A stretch of DNA of 33,442 nt, taken from IMG/VR virus record IMGVR_UViG_3300044634_001740, positions 1 through 33,442 of that record. One strand, given 5' to 3'. Positions within the stretch are counted from its first letter, which is position 1, and every line of letters begins with the position of its first letter. The notes beneath the pieces are model-generated. The model saw nothing but the letters and a program-made list of their open reading frames with translations, was not told the DNA's origin and searched no databases. Positions 15,524-25,521 of this stretch are shown here, one piece after another. The stretch comes from a virus. A program made the position numbers and the translations under genes.

Positions 15524-16099
15524 TTTATTGTTTATTGTTTTTTTATCAAAGTAAGCTACTAATTTGTAGCGTGTGTAGGCTTCTATTTCTTTGCCTACTA
15601 TTTCATCAACAAAGCCCCATTCTATCGCTTCATTTGCAGTTAGTGTAGTTTGCCTATCTAATATCGGTGTAAGCTCTTCAATTGATTTGCTAGTGATTTC
15701 AGAATAAAAGTTTTTTATTTTGTTTTCCGCATTTTTTAAATCTTGTGCTAATGCCTCCAAATCTTTCGCCTCCATAGCTTCGGGATAATTTGGCATCCAA
15801 AAGGGATTATGAACAAAAAACTCTGCATTTTTGTACATCCTCCTTTTCCCTTTTTTCCCAGCTTGGAATATTACAGTGGCTATTGAACCACACATCCCAT
15901 TTACGATTGTATTAACCGTATATGGCAGAGTCATTAGCTTATCATATATAGCAAACCCTTCCGTAACCGAACCACCGCCACTATTGATATAAATATCCAA
16001 TTCAACAACTTCTGAATCCAAAGCGTTTAAAGCCCCGTTCAAAGTTTCTAAGGTGTAGTTATAACCAATTTCTCCGCTTATGTGAATTTCTTTTTTCAT
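14981..16099 (-). CDS. ClpP-like head maturation protease with C-terminal scaffold
   Basis: This 372-residue protein begins with a ClpP-type serine protease: INSGGGSVTEGFAIYD (about 38-53), GMCGSIATV with Ser72, FFVHNP with His97 and LDRQT with Asp148. The catalytic triad is complete. After about residue 190 comes a domain ending in a Glu/Lys-rich coiled coil (about 285-345), as expected of a scaffold. The protease would mature the prohead and digest the scaffold. Met193 may be an internal start for the scaffold alone. Confidence 0.88.
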   Translation of the reverse strand: MKKEIHISGEIGYNYTLETLNGALNALDSEVVELDIYINSGGGSVTEGFAIYDKLMTLPYTVNTIVNGMCGSIATVIFQAGKKGKRRMYKNAEFFVHNPFWMPNYPEAMEAKDLEALAQDLKNAENKIKNFYSEITSKSIEELTPILDRQTTLTANEAIEWGFVDEIVGKEIEAYTRYKLVAYFDKKTINNKMENQKLETELTGINKILAQIKSRLFKNKTAELQDGTVIYFAEDEVSVGIVLYLDEAMVEKVPDAEHILSDGSIAVTVDGVITEIKSVEDTTEVDALKAEVEALKSQLEEKDALVAKQETILNETKSNVEVLASKVKAFENMVVTGKNTKVTGTQANHNSNVEAPKDAMSALKAFRDKKVK

Positions 16100-16165
16100 C
16101 TCTAGTGCAAAAATCTATATATATTTACAATTATTATTTTTAATGGCTAAAAACAATTATTAATT

Positions 16166-16378
16166 ATGGCTAAAAAAAGATTTCAAATAAGTAAACGAGA
16201 ATTTATAAACCTATCAATAAACGTGGCTGTGATGATTGCAGTTGTTATTGTTGTGTACTTTTGTACATCGCTAATTGAATGGAGTTTAAAACTTTCTGAT
16301 TGGTCAGCTGTTGGTAAGTACTTTGTAATCGTAGCGTCTTATTCAATAATTAAATCTTTACACAACTATGGGAGATAA
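16166..16378 (+). CDS. Small membrane protein of a plus-strand cassette
   Basis: This 70-residue protein has a basic N-terminus (MAKKRFQISKREF), a membrane helix at about 15-34 (INVAVMIAVVIVVYFCTS) and a second weaker one at about 49-62. It is encoded on the strand opposite to all surrounding head and tail genes. Its stop overlaps the start of a ribbon-helix-helix gene. A moron-type function such as superinfection exclusion is possible; no family was recognised. Confidence 0.6.
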   Translation: MAKKRFQISKREFINLSINVAVMIAVVIVVYFCTSLIEWSLKLSDWSAVGKYFVIVASYSIIKSLHNYGR

Positions 16379-16544
16379 AGGCGCACCAAAAAAAAATGAA
16401 AAAGAAAAGCTATATAAACAGGAGCGCACTGTTTTAAATAAATATTGGACTCACCAACTTGAAGCTATGGTAAAGATTAAAGGTACTGACAAATCAAAGT
16501 TTATTCGGGAGGCTATTATTGAGAAGTTGAAAAGTGAAGATTAA
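16368..16544 (+). CDS. Ribbon-helix-helix DNA-binding protein
   Basis: This 58-residue frame starts with ATG at 16368, overlapping the membrane protein gene by 11 bases. After a Lys-rich start it has LEAMVKIKGTDKSKFIREAI, the strand-helix-helix pattern of CopG/Arc-like repressors (short strand, turn with Thr-Asp-Lys-Ser, then a helix with IREAI). It probably regulates its own cassette or a phage promoter. It ends three bases before the tape-measure gene end on the other strand. Confidence 0.6.
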   Translation: MGDKGAPKKNEKEKLYKQERTVLNKYWTHQLEAMVKIKGTDKSKFIREAIIEKLKSED

Positions 16545-16546
16545 TC

Positions 16547-19123
16547 CTAAAGCTCACTAACTTGAACCGACTTATTAACTCCATTCGTAAATCTTGTAAA
16601 TTCTGAATATTCAAGTACTGGCGGTGGTATTGATCTAACTGCACTAATAACAGTTTCAGCCATTGCAACGCTATTCAAAGAGCTTTGAGCAGTTTGCCTT
16701 GCACTAAATCCGCCATCTGTTGTAGGTATAAACCCTGTGGCAAATCTACCCTTCCCAAATTGATAGTTTGGTTTATTGCCAACTGCTAACTCCATCATAG
16801 CTAATTGGTCTGAAAATGCCTCGGTAGCCTTCGCAGTCATTACACTTTCACCTCTTGATAACTTAGCATCTATATTGTCGCTTGTTGAAGTTCCAGGACC
16901 TCGTAAACCAATAACACCCTTTGCGAACTTTGGTGGCGGTGGTGGTTTTTGACTAGATATAATTCCAATTTGAGCCGCTGTTGTAGCAGCAACTGCAATC
17001 GCTGCAATAGCACCAGCAATAGGTCCAAGTTGTGATATTGCATTTATAACTCCTAAAGCACCACCTATAATAGCCTGCACTATTTGAACGGCTTTATTGA
17101 CTTCAAATTGCTCTTTCTGAATCTTATACTGCTCCATTGCATATTTCTTATTCAGCTCTGCTATTTTAGCTTTCTTTTGTTCTTCATTAAGGGCGGAGGC
17201 ATTCACAGCATCTATCTCGGAGTTTTTTTGATTTTCTATTGTTTGCAATCTTAATTCATAAATACTATTAATTGCCGACCCTATTTGAGATGCAACTTGA
17301 CCAAATTGTTCTAATCCTTTTTTAGCTCCTTCTAATGAATCTGGATCTACCCCTAAAGCCTCTGCAACTGTTTTGTCTGTTGGTGTGCTTGCTTCTTTTC
17401 TAAGTTTAGCTAAAGCATTCTCAATAGCTTTTATGCCAGCTTCTTCTTCTTTAGTTATAACTCCATCAGCGCCAAAAAAAGCACGTGTTAAAGCAAGTTG
17501 TTCTTCAAGGTATTTTATTTGAATTTCTTGTTTTCGTTTATTTTTGTTTTCTTCGCTATCAACTGACAAATCAACTAAATCTAAATCGTTTTTTAGTAGC
17601 TTATCATTTAGTGCAACTTGTTTATTGAAAGTTTCTGCATCAATTGCTATTTGTTGGTCATTTACTTTTTTCCTAGCATCCTCAACTTGCTTTGCCCTTT
17701 CTTCATCAAACTTTTTCAAGGCTTGAATTTGTTGTTGACCTATTGATATTCTTAAAGCGATTTCAGCTTCAGTATTTCCCTTTACTAAATCTTGTTTCTT
17801 TTGAAAACTATCTTCCAATCTATCTCTTTCACTCTTTTGAAATTCATCTTCTAAAGCTAGTATTTGAGCGTTGTACTGCTTTAATTCCTGCGCTTCTTTT
17901 TCTCTTTGTTGTTTTAATAATTCAGCATTCTTTTTTGCCAATTCTTCTTGTTCACCATAAAGAATTTTATAGTTTTCTATTTCAGCCTTACGAATGCTAC
18001 CTACTCCATCTGCCCTTGCTTTTTCAATTTTAGCCTCTAATAAACCCAATCTTTGCACCTCTTCGCCAGATAGCTGCTTATTTTTAAGTTTTAATTTTTC
18101 AGCATTAAATTCAGCTGTCGCATTTGCAACTCGTTTTTCAGTATTTTCATTTTCTAATCTTATAATTTCTTGAGCGGCTTTTTTCCTTGCATCAATATCC
18201 ATTTTGGTATTTCTCAAAATAGTTGTATTTTTTTCAATAGCTAAACCATTTTTTTCAATTGCAACAGTAGAAGCCCCAATACTTCCCGTTAATTCATCTA
18301 ATTGCTTAGAAGCTTCAAAACCATCTTTGCCAGCTTGTAATGCACCTTTTCCTAATTTCCCAAAGAATGCAAAAGGATTAGATATTGCAGTCGTTAGTTT
18401 ATCGAAGTTAGTAACTGTATCAACTATTACATCTATGACAAATTGGAAGGCTTTATTAATCCCATCCAAAGCAAATGTAAGCTGGTCGGCAACCATTGCA
18501 TTTGAACTAAAAATTTCTTTTAAAGCAAACAGTAAAGTAATAACACCGCCAATAGGATTTGCTGACAATACCATATTAACTCCTTGTTGAGCCGCTCCAA
18601 AACCTTTTGTAGCTGGGATTGCACTTGTAAGACCTCCAATAACAGATTGTAAACTTTCAGCATAATTACCAACGTTTCGCCTTGTATCTCCTAATGCTTT
18701 TTCTTGTTCTTTAAGCCTGTCATTTACTTTTTTTGCAACTTCAATTTTTTTATCAAGTGCTTTTCTTTCTGCATCCGTTGCAGCGGTTGTGTTTACTATT
18801 TCACCATAGAGAGCATTATAAAGTTTTCGATTTGTGGCTATTGAATTACTTTCTAAATCCATTAAATCGGTATTGGACTTAGTTGCTTTGCTAAGCTCAT
18901 TAACTGCGCTTTTTTGGTTAGTCACAACCGTACTTAAACTATTATACTCTTTTTGCTGTGCTTTTAAAGTTGTTGTTAAAGCTATACCCTCATCGGTATT
19001 CTTTTTTTCTTCATCGGTTAGCAACGCCAACTGATCTTTTGTTTGACCAATAGCCACGCCCAAAACTTTCATTTGGTCAACTATCGGCTGTACGTTTATG
19101 GTGAATATTTCTGCTTGTGCCAT
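16547..19123 (-). CDS. Tail tape measure protein
   Basis: This 858-residue protein is dominated by long coiled-coil stretches (about 30-150 and 330-660) with a hydrophobic segment at about 165-205 and another late (IIGGALGVINAISQLGPIAG and the Ala-rich stretch after it, about 700-735), followed by a Pro-rich linker PPPPP and a Gly-rich end. This is the usual layout of tape measure proteins, which set tail length and may help DNA pass the membrane. The plus-strand frames within it are shadows. Confidence 0.85.
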   Translation of the reverse strand: MAQAEIFTINVQPIVDQMKVLGVAIGQTKDQLALLTDEEKKNTDEGIALTTTLKAQQKEYNSLSTVVTNQKSAVNELSKATKSNTDLMDLESNSIATNRKLYNALYGEIVNTTAATDAERKALDKKIEVAKKVNDRLKEQEKALGDTRRNVGNYAESLQSVIGGLTSAIPATKGFGAAQQGVNMVLSANPIGGVITLLFALKEIFSSNAMVADQLTFALDGINKAFQFVIDVIVDTVTNFDKLTTAISNPFAFFGKLGKGALQAGKDGFEASKQLDELTGSIGASTVAIEKNGLAIEKNTTILRNTKMDIDARKKAAQEIIRLENENTEKRVANATAEFNAEKLKLKNKQLSGEEVQRLGLLEAKIEKARADGVGSIRKAEIENYKILYGEQEELAKKNAELLKQQREKEAQELKQYNAQILALEDEFQKSERDRLEDSFQKKQDLVKGNTEAEIALRISIGQQQIQALKKFDEERAKQVEDARKKVNDQQIAIDAETFNKQVALNDKLLKNDLDLVDLSVDSEENKNKRKQEIQIKYLEEQLALTRAFFGADGVITKEEEAGIKAIENALAKLRKEASTPTDKTVAEALGVDPDSLEGAKKGLEQFGQVASQIGSAINSIYELRLQTIENQKNSEIDAVNASALNEEQKKAKIAELNKKYAMEQYKIQKEQFEVNKAVQIVQAIIGGALGVINAISQLGPIAGAIAAIAVAATTAAQIGIISSQKPPPPPKFAKGVIGLRGPGTSTSDNIDAKLSRGESVMTAKATEAFSDQLAMMELAVGNKPNYQFGKGRFATGFIPTTDGGFSARQTAQSSLNSVAMAETVISAVRSIPPPVLEYSEFTRFTNGVNKSVQVSEL

Positions 19124-21210
19124 TACAATTTAATTTTAATTAGTTCAACCTCCGCGCTATCATTAGTATTTAAGGAAGTCACTATTTTGTTAACAATATA
19201 ATACCCATCTAATTCTTTTATGTACACAGGATTTTCGCCACTGAAATTAGCTATCTTATCAATTCCTAATCTCATGAAACACTTTATTATTATTGGTTTG
19301 TCATTAATTGCTTTCGAAATACTTGCATAAAAAATATTAAACAAATCATTGTCAAATCCTAAGTTAAAAACGTTTGCACTTTCAATAAAGTAGGTTGTAA
19401 AGTGCCTATTGTCTATCGTCGTGTATTCAGCAGATGGGAACTGCGTAACGCTATACCTAAAGTCGCCTGTATCCTGTCGCATCATAAGACATGGCATTTT
19501 TTCAGTCCGCACATATTCGTAATCTTTAAAGCAACCTATCCAAGCAACCTCAATTCCATTCGACCTTACTTGAGTTATGCTTGCATCGTATTTAAGTTCT
19601 ATTTTCTTTTGCTTAAAAACTTCTGGCAACTCAATTTTTAAATCTGTTCCAACTGGCTTTGGGTATTGCATCCCATTTTCTCCATACTTTTCCATTTTTT
19701 CACCATACGAATACTCCCCTATTATATTATCAACTTGATAAAGTATTTGAGGCTTTTCTGTATAGTCCACACGACCACTCCAATCATCTGAATAAGCTAC
19801 ATTTGTGAAGTCCTTATATGGCTTTATTTTTACCTTATTTCTAAACTCATCAACTAATATAACACATCCGTATTTTAAACAATATTGTTTGATAAATTCA
19901 GCTTGTGTTATATCAGCTAATTGATTAGCTATTGTTCTATATGACAATCCTAAAGATTGCTCGGCCGTGCTTGTATATGTAGTTTCGTAAGTGCCACCAA
20001 TTACAGCTAATTGCTCACAGCTAATTATCTCAATAGTAGCGTTTCTATTTTCTACGGCATCGGTAGCTGGCAAAGAGCCTAATCTTGTTTGAATCCATAG
20101 ATAAAATCCAGTTAACTCTGTTTGCATTAAACCTGCCGTTGTTCTTTCTTTACATTCAAACTCAAATATTTCATCAACTGATTTCCATGTATTGTTAGCA
20201 TCTAAATCTAAGTGATAAGGCGAAAATATTCCATTACCTGCTGTAATACCTAATGGAGTTGGCAAAACATTAAATCTAAATTGAACAGGATTATTTCCAC
20301 TTACTCTACGATATTCAAATTTTACTCTAACCTTTACTTTGCAATATTCAGGAATTTTAAAGTAAGACTTACTATTAGTTGGTCCTTTTGGGTAGTTTGT
20401 TAATGTGCCATCGGTTCGGTAATATCTTTCATTTTGGCTTATTACAGAATCGATATAAACAAAAGACCCTCCAATAATAGAGCCTCCAATACTACTGATA
20501 CTACCAAATTGAGACATTTTAAATAAAGCATTGTATCTTGAAAAGTCATCACTTCTTAAATTATTATTTGCGCCAACTGGAACTACTGGAACTCTATCGT
20601 TAAAATAATTTTCATTTAATATTACATTTTCTAAAGTATAGCCACTTTCGGTTATTATTTTGTCAACAAGATAATTCTCATTAATCATAGGCAAAAGCAC
20701 ACCCAAAAAAATAAGGTTATCGTTGTTAGGGAACCCAGCATTAGGGCTGTCCACTTGGCAATCAGTAACAGGATAAAGCAAAGGACTATTTATGTCATCA
20801 TAAGTTGCAAGCTCAAATGTTCTCCAATGGTGGTTAAGGTGCTTTAAATTTAAGTCCTTTAATTCTTTTTTTTTAATCAAATCAAAAAATGAAGCAGATG
20901 TGTCAAATAAAGTAACCTTAAATCCGTAGTCACCACTTGAATTTAATATCAACTTTGAAAACTTCATGTCGATTCCGTCTGAAATCAACTGGCATGGTAT
21001 CATAATGTAAGGTAAACCCGTATTACTCAAAGTTTGATTTGCATTCTCAAAGATAGCTTGGTTGTTTGCCGTTGGCGGTAAAGTGAACTGATTAGTTTTC
21101 GAGCCTAAGCGTTTACTTAAATCACCGACATTAGCAAGGTTATATTCTCCTTTCAAGTCTTGAGGCTCTATATCAGCAAGCTGACCTAATATATATAAGC
21201 TGACATTCAT
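19123..21210 (-). CDS. Large tail / baseplate protein
   Basis: This 695-residue protein begins MNVSLYILGQLADIEPQDLK and has the pattern of large tail-tip proteins of Bacteroidota siphoviruses, with a beta-rich N-terminus and LSKRLGSKTNQFTLPPTANN. It is immediately upstream of the tape measure gene, with start and stop overlapping at one base. An A9 run at 20866-20874 (complement) is read in frame as three Lys codons. It probably forms the tail tip or distal tail region. Confidence 0.65.
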   Translation of the reverse strand: MNVSLYILGQLADIEPQDLKGEYNLANVGDLSKRLGSKTNQFTLPPTANNQAIFENANQTLSNTGLPYIMIPCQLISDGIDMKFSKLILNSSGDYGFKVTLFDTSASFFDLIKKKELKDLNLKHLNHHWRTFELATYDDINSPLLYPVTDCQVDSPNAGFPNNDNLIFLGVLLPMINENYLVDKIITESGYTLENVILNENYFNDRVPVVPVGANNNLRSDDFSRYNALFKMSQFGSISSIGGSIIGGSFVYIDSVISQNERYYRTDGTLTNYPKGPTNSKSYFKIPEYCKVKVRVKFEYRRVSGNNPVQFRFNVLPTPLGITAGNGIFSPYHLDLDANNTWKSVDEIFEFECKERTTAGLMQTELTGFYLWIQTRLGSLPATDAVENRNATIEIISCEQLAVIGGTYETTYTSTAEQSLGLSYRTIANQLADITQAEFIKQYCLKYGCVILVDEFRNKVKIKPYKDFTNVAYSDDWSGRVDYTEKPQILYQVDNIIGEYSYGEKMEKYGENGMQYPKPVGTDLKIELPEVFKQKKIELKYDASITQVRSNGIEVAWIGCFKDYEYVRTEKMPCLMMRQDTGDFRYSVTQFPSAEYTTIDNRHFTTYFIESANVFNLGFDNDLFNIFYASISKAINDKPIIIKCFMRLGIDKIANFSGENPVYIKELDGYYIVNKIVTSLNTNDSAEVELIKIKL

Positions 21211-21992
21211 TACTGACTTTGAATGTTTACGCTTTGAGCAATTCTAAACCTGAACAGCCTAGTTAAATTCCTTTCATTAGAATCTAATACTATAAGGTCA
21301 TTAGAATCGAATATAATAGGCGTAAATCGTGCGTTCCATCCATAATAGAATGGAATATCCTCATCATAATAAAACGCTTGTATTGCCGTCATTAAAGACT
21401 CTAATTTTTTGTTTTGATTTAAGTCAATAACTCCAGTGCTAACTGTCACTCCTTTATAAGTAGTGCCATTCTCAAACTTTCTTTGAATCCTATTTGAATC
21501 AATAAATGTTTTGTTAGCTTCGCTTTCTGTATCGTAAATATATCTTTTGCCAGTAAAGTAAAAGTTATCCCACCCCCCTTGTTTAGTTAGCCAAACAATA
21601 TTAATACCTTTAAAGTTCGTACCACAATTATTGACGATTTCAGCCTGTGGATAATATTCATCTGACCCAAAAAATGAAAATTCAGAAACCCTAAGTCTAA
21701 TTAAGTACTCATTACCGTCTGCATCTAATAGGCTAATCACATAAAATCCAAGTGGGCAAAAAAGAGAAACTAAAACATTTACTACGCTTCCAGTTATATC
21801 AGTTTGCAAAACTACACCGCTGGGTAAAGTACCATAAGTATTCACATCGGTTAAAGTTCCATTATCTGTTAACACCTTACCAAATCCGTAATTAATAGGG
21901 ATTGCGTACACTATTGCCAAGCCTTGTGGCAAATCCCATGCGTACTCTATATCGAGTATTACAGGTGCATTATTAAGGTGTGTAATTGGCAT
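21210..21992 (-). CDS. Tail protein, family unknown
   Basis: This 260-residue, mostly beta protein ends FRFRIAQSVNIQSQ and has an aromatic-rich segment (EDIPFYYGWNARFTP). It is coupled to both neighbours by one-base overlaps. The position suggests a distal tail or baseplate component; no family was recognised. Confidence 0.6.
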   Translation of the reverse strand: MPITHLNNAPVILDIEYAWDLPQGLAIVYAIPINYGFGKVLTDNGTLTDVNTYGTLPSGVVLQTDITGSVVNVLVSLFCPLGFYVISLLDADGNEYLIRLRVSEFSFFGSDEYYPQAEIVNNCGTNFKGINIVWLTKQGGWDNFYFTGKRYIYDTESEANKTFIDSNRIQRKFENGTTYKGVTVSTGVIDLNQNKKLESLMTAIQAFYYDEDIPFYYGWNARFTPIIFDSNDLIVLDSNERNLTRLFRFRIAQSVNIQSQ

Positions 21993-22618
21993 TAAATTGA
22001 AATTACTCTATAATAAATTGTTACCGTTAAAGTTCCATCTCCATCCACCGGATTGGCTGTACTATTTTTTATAATTAACTCCTGGTTATCTATTAGTGTC
22101 ACCGCTCCAATTGCCGATGTGCCGATTAAATCAGATGCACTTTCTAAAACTGTATCTGCAATAGTAGTTATTACAGCCTCCCCTAATTTTATTTCAATGT
22201 CATTGCCATCGGTATCATATTCTTCATCCACAAACGTATATTGATAAATAAGTTGAATGGGAACTATTACTCTATTAAGTCCTTGACTCGGTATTAATTC
22301 AATTGAAGTTGTAAACAAATCTAATATTTCAGCACTTGTAAGGGTTCTAGTTACGCTCATTATTGCATCGCTTGTACTAGCTAATGATTGCCATTGTGAT
22401 CCATCATAATATTGAAGCTGTCCTAAGTCGGTATTAAATACAATTTGACTAACAATAGGAGTTAAAGCATTCACCTGTGATTGAGTTAGGCTAGCAATAA
22501 AATCCTCATAGCTATCCACTACATTATGGAGTTGAGTGATTACATCGGTATTGACCACACTGGTGGCAAATGCTGATGTTATTGCTGATTTAAGGGCGGT
22601 TTTTGTTAATACTGACAT
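21992..22618 (-). CDS. Hypothetical structural protein
   Basis: This 208-residue protein has a helical N-terminal region and a beta-rich remainder. The motif VFNTDLGQLQYYDGSQWQSL (about 80-99) is a fibre-type sequence often seen in phage fibre and tail-spike proteins. I infer a minor tail or fibre-like subunit. It ends by overlapping the next gene by one base. Confidence 0.6.
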   Translation of the reverse strand: MSVLTKTALKSAITSAFATSVVNTDVITQLHNVVDSYEDFIASLTQSQVNALTPIVSQIVFNTDLGQLQYYDGSQWQSLASTSDAIMSVTRTLTSAEILDLFTTSIELIPSQGLNRVIVPIQLIYQYTFVDEEYDTDGNDIEIKLGEAVITTIADTVLESASDLIGTSAIGAVTLIDNQELIIKNSTANPVDGDGTLTVTIYYRVISI

Positions 22619-22620
22619 GT

Positions 22621-23427
22621 TTATTTATTTATGTTTATAAAGTCTGATTTGAAAGAATCGCTATCAAGTGAAGTGTCCACAATTGGTTTCACATAATAAG
22701 TTTTTAATTCATTAAATGGAGTGAAGATGCTTGCAAAATTCATAGCATTTGAATATATAACGTTATCCACCTCTTTTAAAGCTTTATACTGACCTATGAA
22801 TTTAGCGTTTAATTCTTCACTTGTTATGGCACTATTTAAAGCATATCCAATAAAGTCGTAAGCTGTAGGTCTGCATAGTCGATAAGCATTTATTAAATTA
22901 TAAGATAGATCACTTTGCAAATCTATTGAATCGAGCATAGGAGTTGGCAAATCAAAACTAGAGGCTACAAATTTAGCAACGTCAATTGTCATAAATCCAT
23001 CGACACCGCAAACCATATTAAGCACTCCACTAAGTTTATAATCGTATTCTCTACCATCAAACTTTTCAGCTGTGGTTAAACCAGTGTATAAAAACCACTC
23101 CTGTGTAGTTGCAAATTTTGCTTTGCCAGTTAAAGTAATTGTACTTATATATTTTGTTTCTAAAATGTAAAATGGTAATCCAGTTGGATCTACTTCCTTA
23201 ACCACATGAACTCCAATGTATGGAGCTGTGTCAATATAAATCAAATCACCTGCACTTAGGACGTTTGAGGTTCCCATAAAGTGACCTGCTAATAAAATTC
23301 CTGCATATCCATCCGTATCACCAACGAATATGATATTTTCGGTAGGCAAATCAAATACATAACGAATCGAATCATGTGCACTGCTCCAATTAGCTGGTCT
23401 TTCTTTTAGTGTATATACTTTACTCAT
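22621..23427 (-). CDS. Hypothetical structural protein
   Basis: This 268-residue protein of mixed beta content begins MSKVYTLKERPANWSSAHDS and has no recognised domain. The first part looks like a beta-sandwich (ENIIFVGDTDGYAG...). It overlaps the HK97 gp10-like gene by one base and precedes the fibre-like gene by two bases. Probably a tail component. Confidence 0.6.
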   Translation of the reverse strand: MSKVYTLKERPANWSSAHDSIRYVFDLPTENIIFVGDTDGYAGILLAGHFMGTSNVLSAGDLIYIDTAPYIGVHVVKEVDPTGLPFYILETKYISTITLTGKAKFATTQEWFLYTGLTTAEKFDGREYDYKLSGVLNMVCGVDGFMTIDVAKFVASSFDLPTPMLDSIDLQSDLSYNLINAYRLCRPTAYDFIGYALNSAITSEELNAKFIGQYKALKEVDNVIYSNAMNFASIFTPFNELKTYYVKPIVDTSLDSDSFKSDFININK

Positions 23428-23915
23428 TATGCAACTAATTTTAAAATCTCGCTTTCAATCTCCACTGTTAATAAATTCATAAATTCAGATTGCAAGCTGT
23501 CAACAAATTGGTCATTAAATATTCCACTTACTAAATCAGAACCGCCTGCTTTGTAAATTGTCGAACCTTCTTCGCCCATCTTTCTAGCTATTAGATAAGC
23601 TAAACTATCTTTACTAATATTATCACGTGGAACTATGCCCTTATCATCAATCCATTTTCTTATTACATCTTTTGGTGGTCTTTTACCGGGTTTTCTACCG
23701 TTTTCTAAATAATAAATATAGTCATTTCCTCTTATGGTTAATCTTGAACCGGTCACCACATAATCAATTGAATCAGCTAAATTTCCACTTGCATTTACCA
23801 CGCTTCTAAAGCTACCGCTTGCGCCCTGCCTTTCGATTAGCTTAGTCTTTATCGCATTAACCAACGCTTCAGTTGCTGTGATGCCAAACTTTTCTAATAT
23901 ATCTTCTATAAACAT
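23427..23915 (-). CDS. HK97 gp10-like neck / tail-completion protein
   Basis: This 162-residue protein contains IYYLENGRKPGKRPPKDVIR and AYLIARKMGEEGSTIYK, a combination seen in gp10-type head-tail joining proteins. It begins inside the end of the preceding gene (overlap of 10 bases). It probably acts at the head-tail junction or in tail completion. Confidence 0.6.
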   Translation of the reverse strand: MFIEDILEKFGITATEALVNAIKTKLIERQGASGSFRSVVNASGNLADSIDYVVTGSRLTIRGNDYIYYLENGRKPGKRPPKDVIRKWIDDKGIVPRDNISKDSLAYLIARKMGEEGSTIYKAGGSDLVSGIFNDQFVDSLQSEFMNLLTVEIESEILKLVA

Positions 23916-24319
23916 ACTTTACTAGATTTATAGTTAATGGTAAATGAAACGTTCACGCCACTTGTAACGGCTGAAAACAATTGAATAAACGGCTCAACTC
24001 TAAAGTTAGTGAGTTCGTAATTCTTTTGCTCTAAATTGTTTTTAAAACGCCTTGCTAAAGTATCAGCATTGTAGAGTATTTCTTCACGACCTTCAGTATC
24101 TTCATGCGGTGAATCTTGGAATATAAATGAAAGTAAGCAGTTAGGCACATTATCCACACCGCCATTAACAATCATAGTAACAGGATATAATCTAATTTGA
24201 GGAAGTGAAAGCATAGGACTATTCAGATTAACGTCTGAAACCCTGCCATGATAAAATGAGCCTTCTGGGTTAACCTCATTGGAGGCTGTCCTAATTATAT
24301 CTACTAAATCGCTATACAT
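23906..24319 (-). CDS. Minor head-tail or tail-completion protein
   Basis: This 137-residue protein begins MYSDLVDIIRTASNEVNPEG and has an alpha/beta composition like tail-terminator proteins. It lies directly after the terminase and before the gp10-like gene, where tail-completion genes usually lie. The family was not recognised with confidence. Confidence 0.55.
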   Translation of the reverse strand: MYSDLVDIIRTASNEVNPEGSFYHGRVSDVNLNSPMLSLPQIRLYPVTMIVNGGVDNVPNCLLSFIFQDSPHEDTEGREEILYNADTLARRFKNNLEQKNYELTNFRVEPFIQLFSAVTSGVNVSFTINYKSSKVCL

Positions 24320-24367
24320 AATGCAAATGTAAATCTAATTTAGGTTTGTTTATTTTATATGGCTAAA

Positions 24368-25521
24368 TTAAATTAAACTCTTTTTTGAAACTTTGTTATA
24401 TTTTTTTTCTTGATGAAAGAAAGCCAAAGCATATAATAAGCCTGCAATAGCATGGTCAAAGGCATCAACTGGAATACCAGCCTTTTTATCATTCCAAACA
24501 AAATTACTAAATTCTTTTCGGAGGTTATGGCTAGTCGATGTAATTATAATTTGATAGTCAGTTGCGGTTGGTATCATTTCGCTTGCCCCCTTGCAATAGT
24601 TATTACTTTCTTGGATGTTTAATCCTTTGCGCCTTAAATCCTCGACTAACCTATTTTGCTGGCCATGACTATCACCAATGATTAAATCGGTTTGTTTGGC
24701 TATCAATTGTTTGTTTCTGGTATATATGTCATCCGTTCCTAATTTACCAACTTCATAAAGTTCCTCATGTGCATAAATCTTTTTGTTCACTTTGTCAACT
24801 GCTACTTTGATTAATGTAGTAGGGTCAATTGCAAATCCATAATCTTGACCATAAACATAAGGTAGGCTATTATCAAAGTCTCCTGTGGTCCAGTTGGTGA
24901 AGATTGCGCCCTGTCTTGTTGCTCTTTCACCATTACCGTATATTTTCCACCAATACTCATTAGTTTGCCTACTTTCAATATCTTCAATTTGCGATTGGGT
25001 TAAAAATGGATTGTTTTTGTAGGTTGTGATTAACGGAGGGTATTTTTCGATGTACTGGTCGAGCCAATGTTCTAAACCTAATGCTGGATTATAATCGCAA
25101 ATGATACGATGTCTAGTTCTTGGAAATAGCTGGTCAATTGTTTCTTGTGGGAACTGGTGCGCCTCGTTTATCCAAATAAAGTCACGTGACCTACCATGTA
25201 TTTTTGCTGGAGTGTCCGCTCCATAGTAGCTGATCGTATTGCCATGCAAATTATAAGTGTGTTCGCTTTTATTGTGGTGCAAATCATTATACAAACCACA
25301 TTCTAATAAAACATCCTTAAAGTCCTTCCAAGCTGTGGCTCTTAAAGCAGTAAAGGTATCACGAACTATATCAATATCTAATCCTGTGTAATTTTCACAT
25401 AGCCAAATTAGGTAATAGATTACTGAATATGATTTTCCAGAACGAGTGCCACCTTGTAAAAGGGTTATCCGTTGGGACTTAACTTTTTTTTTAGAAACCG
25501 AAAGTTTGGATTACTTTTCAT
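24368..25521 (-). CDS. Terminase large subunit, apparently made by -1 frameshift
   Basis: The ATPase-nuclease frame is open from just after the stop of the upstream gene (25511) but has no ATG, GTG or TTG before the Walker A motif. An ATG at 25521 in the neighbouring frame encodes MKSNPNFRFLKKK, a typical terminase N-terminus, and reaches an A9 run (complement of 25484-25492) with A_AAA_AAG in phase. A -1 slip there yields a continuous 384-residue protein with Walker A GGTRSGKS (24-31), Walker B WINEA (about 117-121), and nuclease acidic residues in DYGFAIDPT (Asp227), IIGDSHGQ (Asp284) and DAFDHA (Asp353, Asp356). Without the shift the product stops after 18 residues. The alternative is a one-base error or real indel in the run. 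The TTG at 25294 would lack Walker A. Confidence 0.85.

Noticed and set aside
17544-19034. Plus-strand frames inside the tape measure gene
   Set aside because: They are shadows of the long coiled-coil coding frame on the other strand.
24368-25294. Terminase large subunit starting at TTG 25294
   Set aside because: This start would omit the intact Walker A motif encoded just upstream in the same frame.
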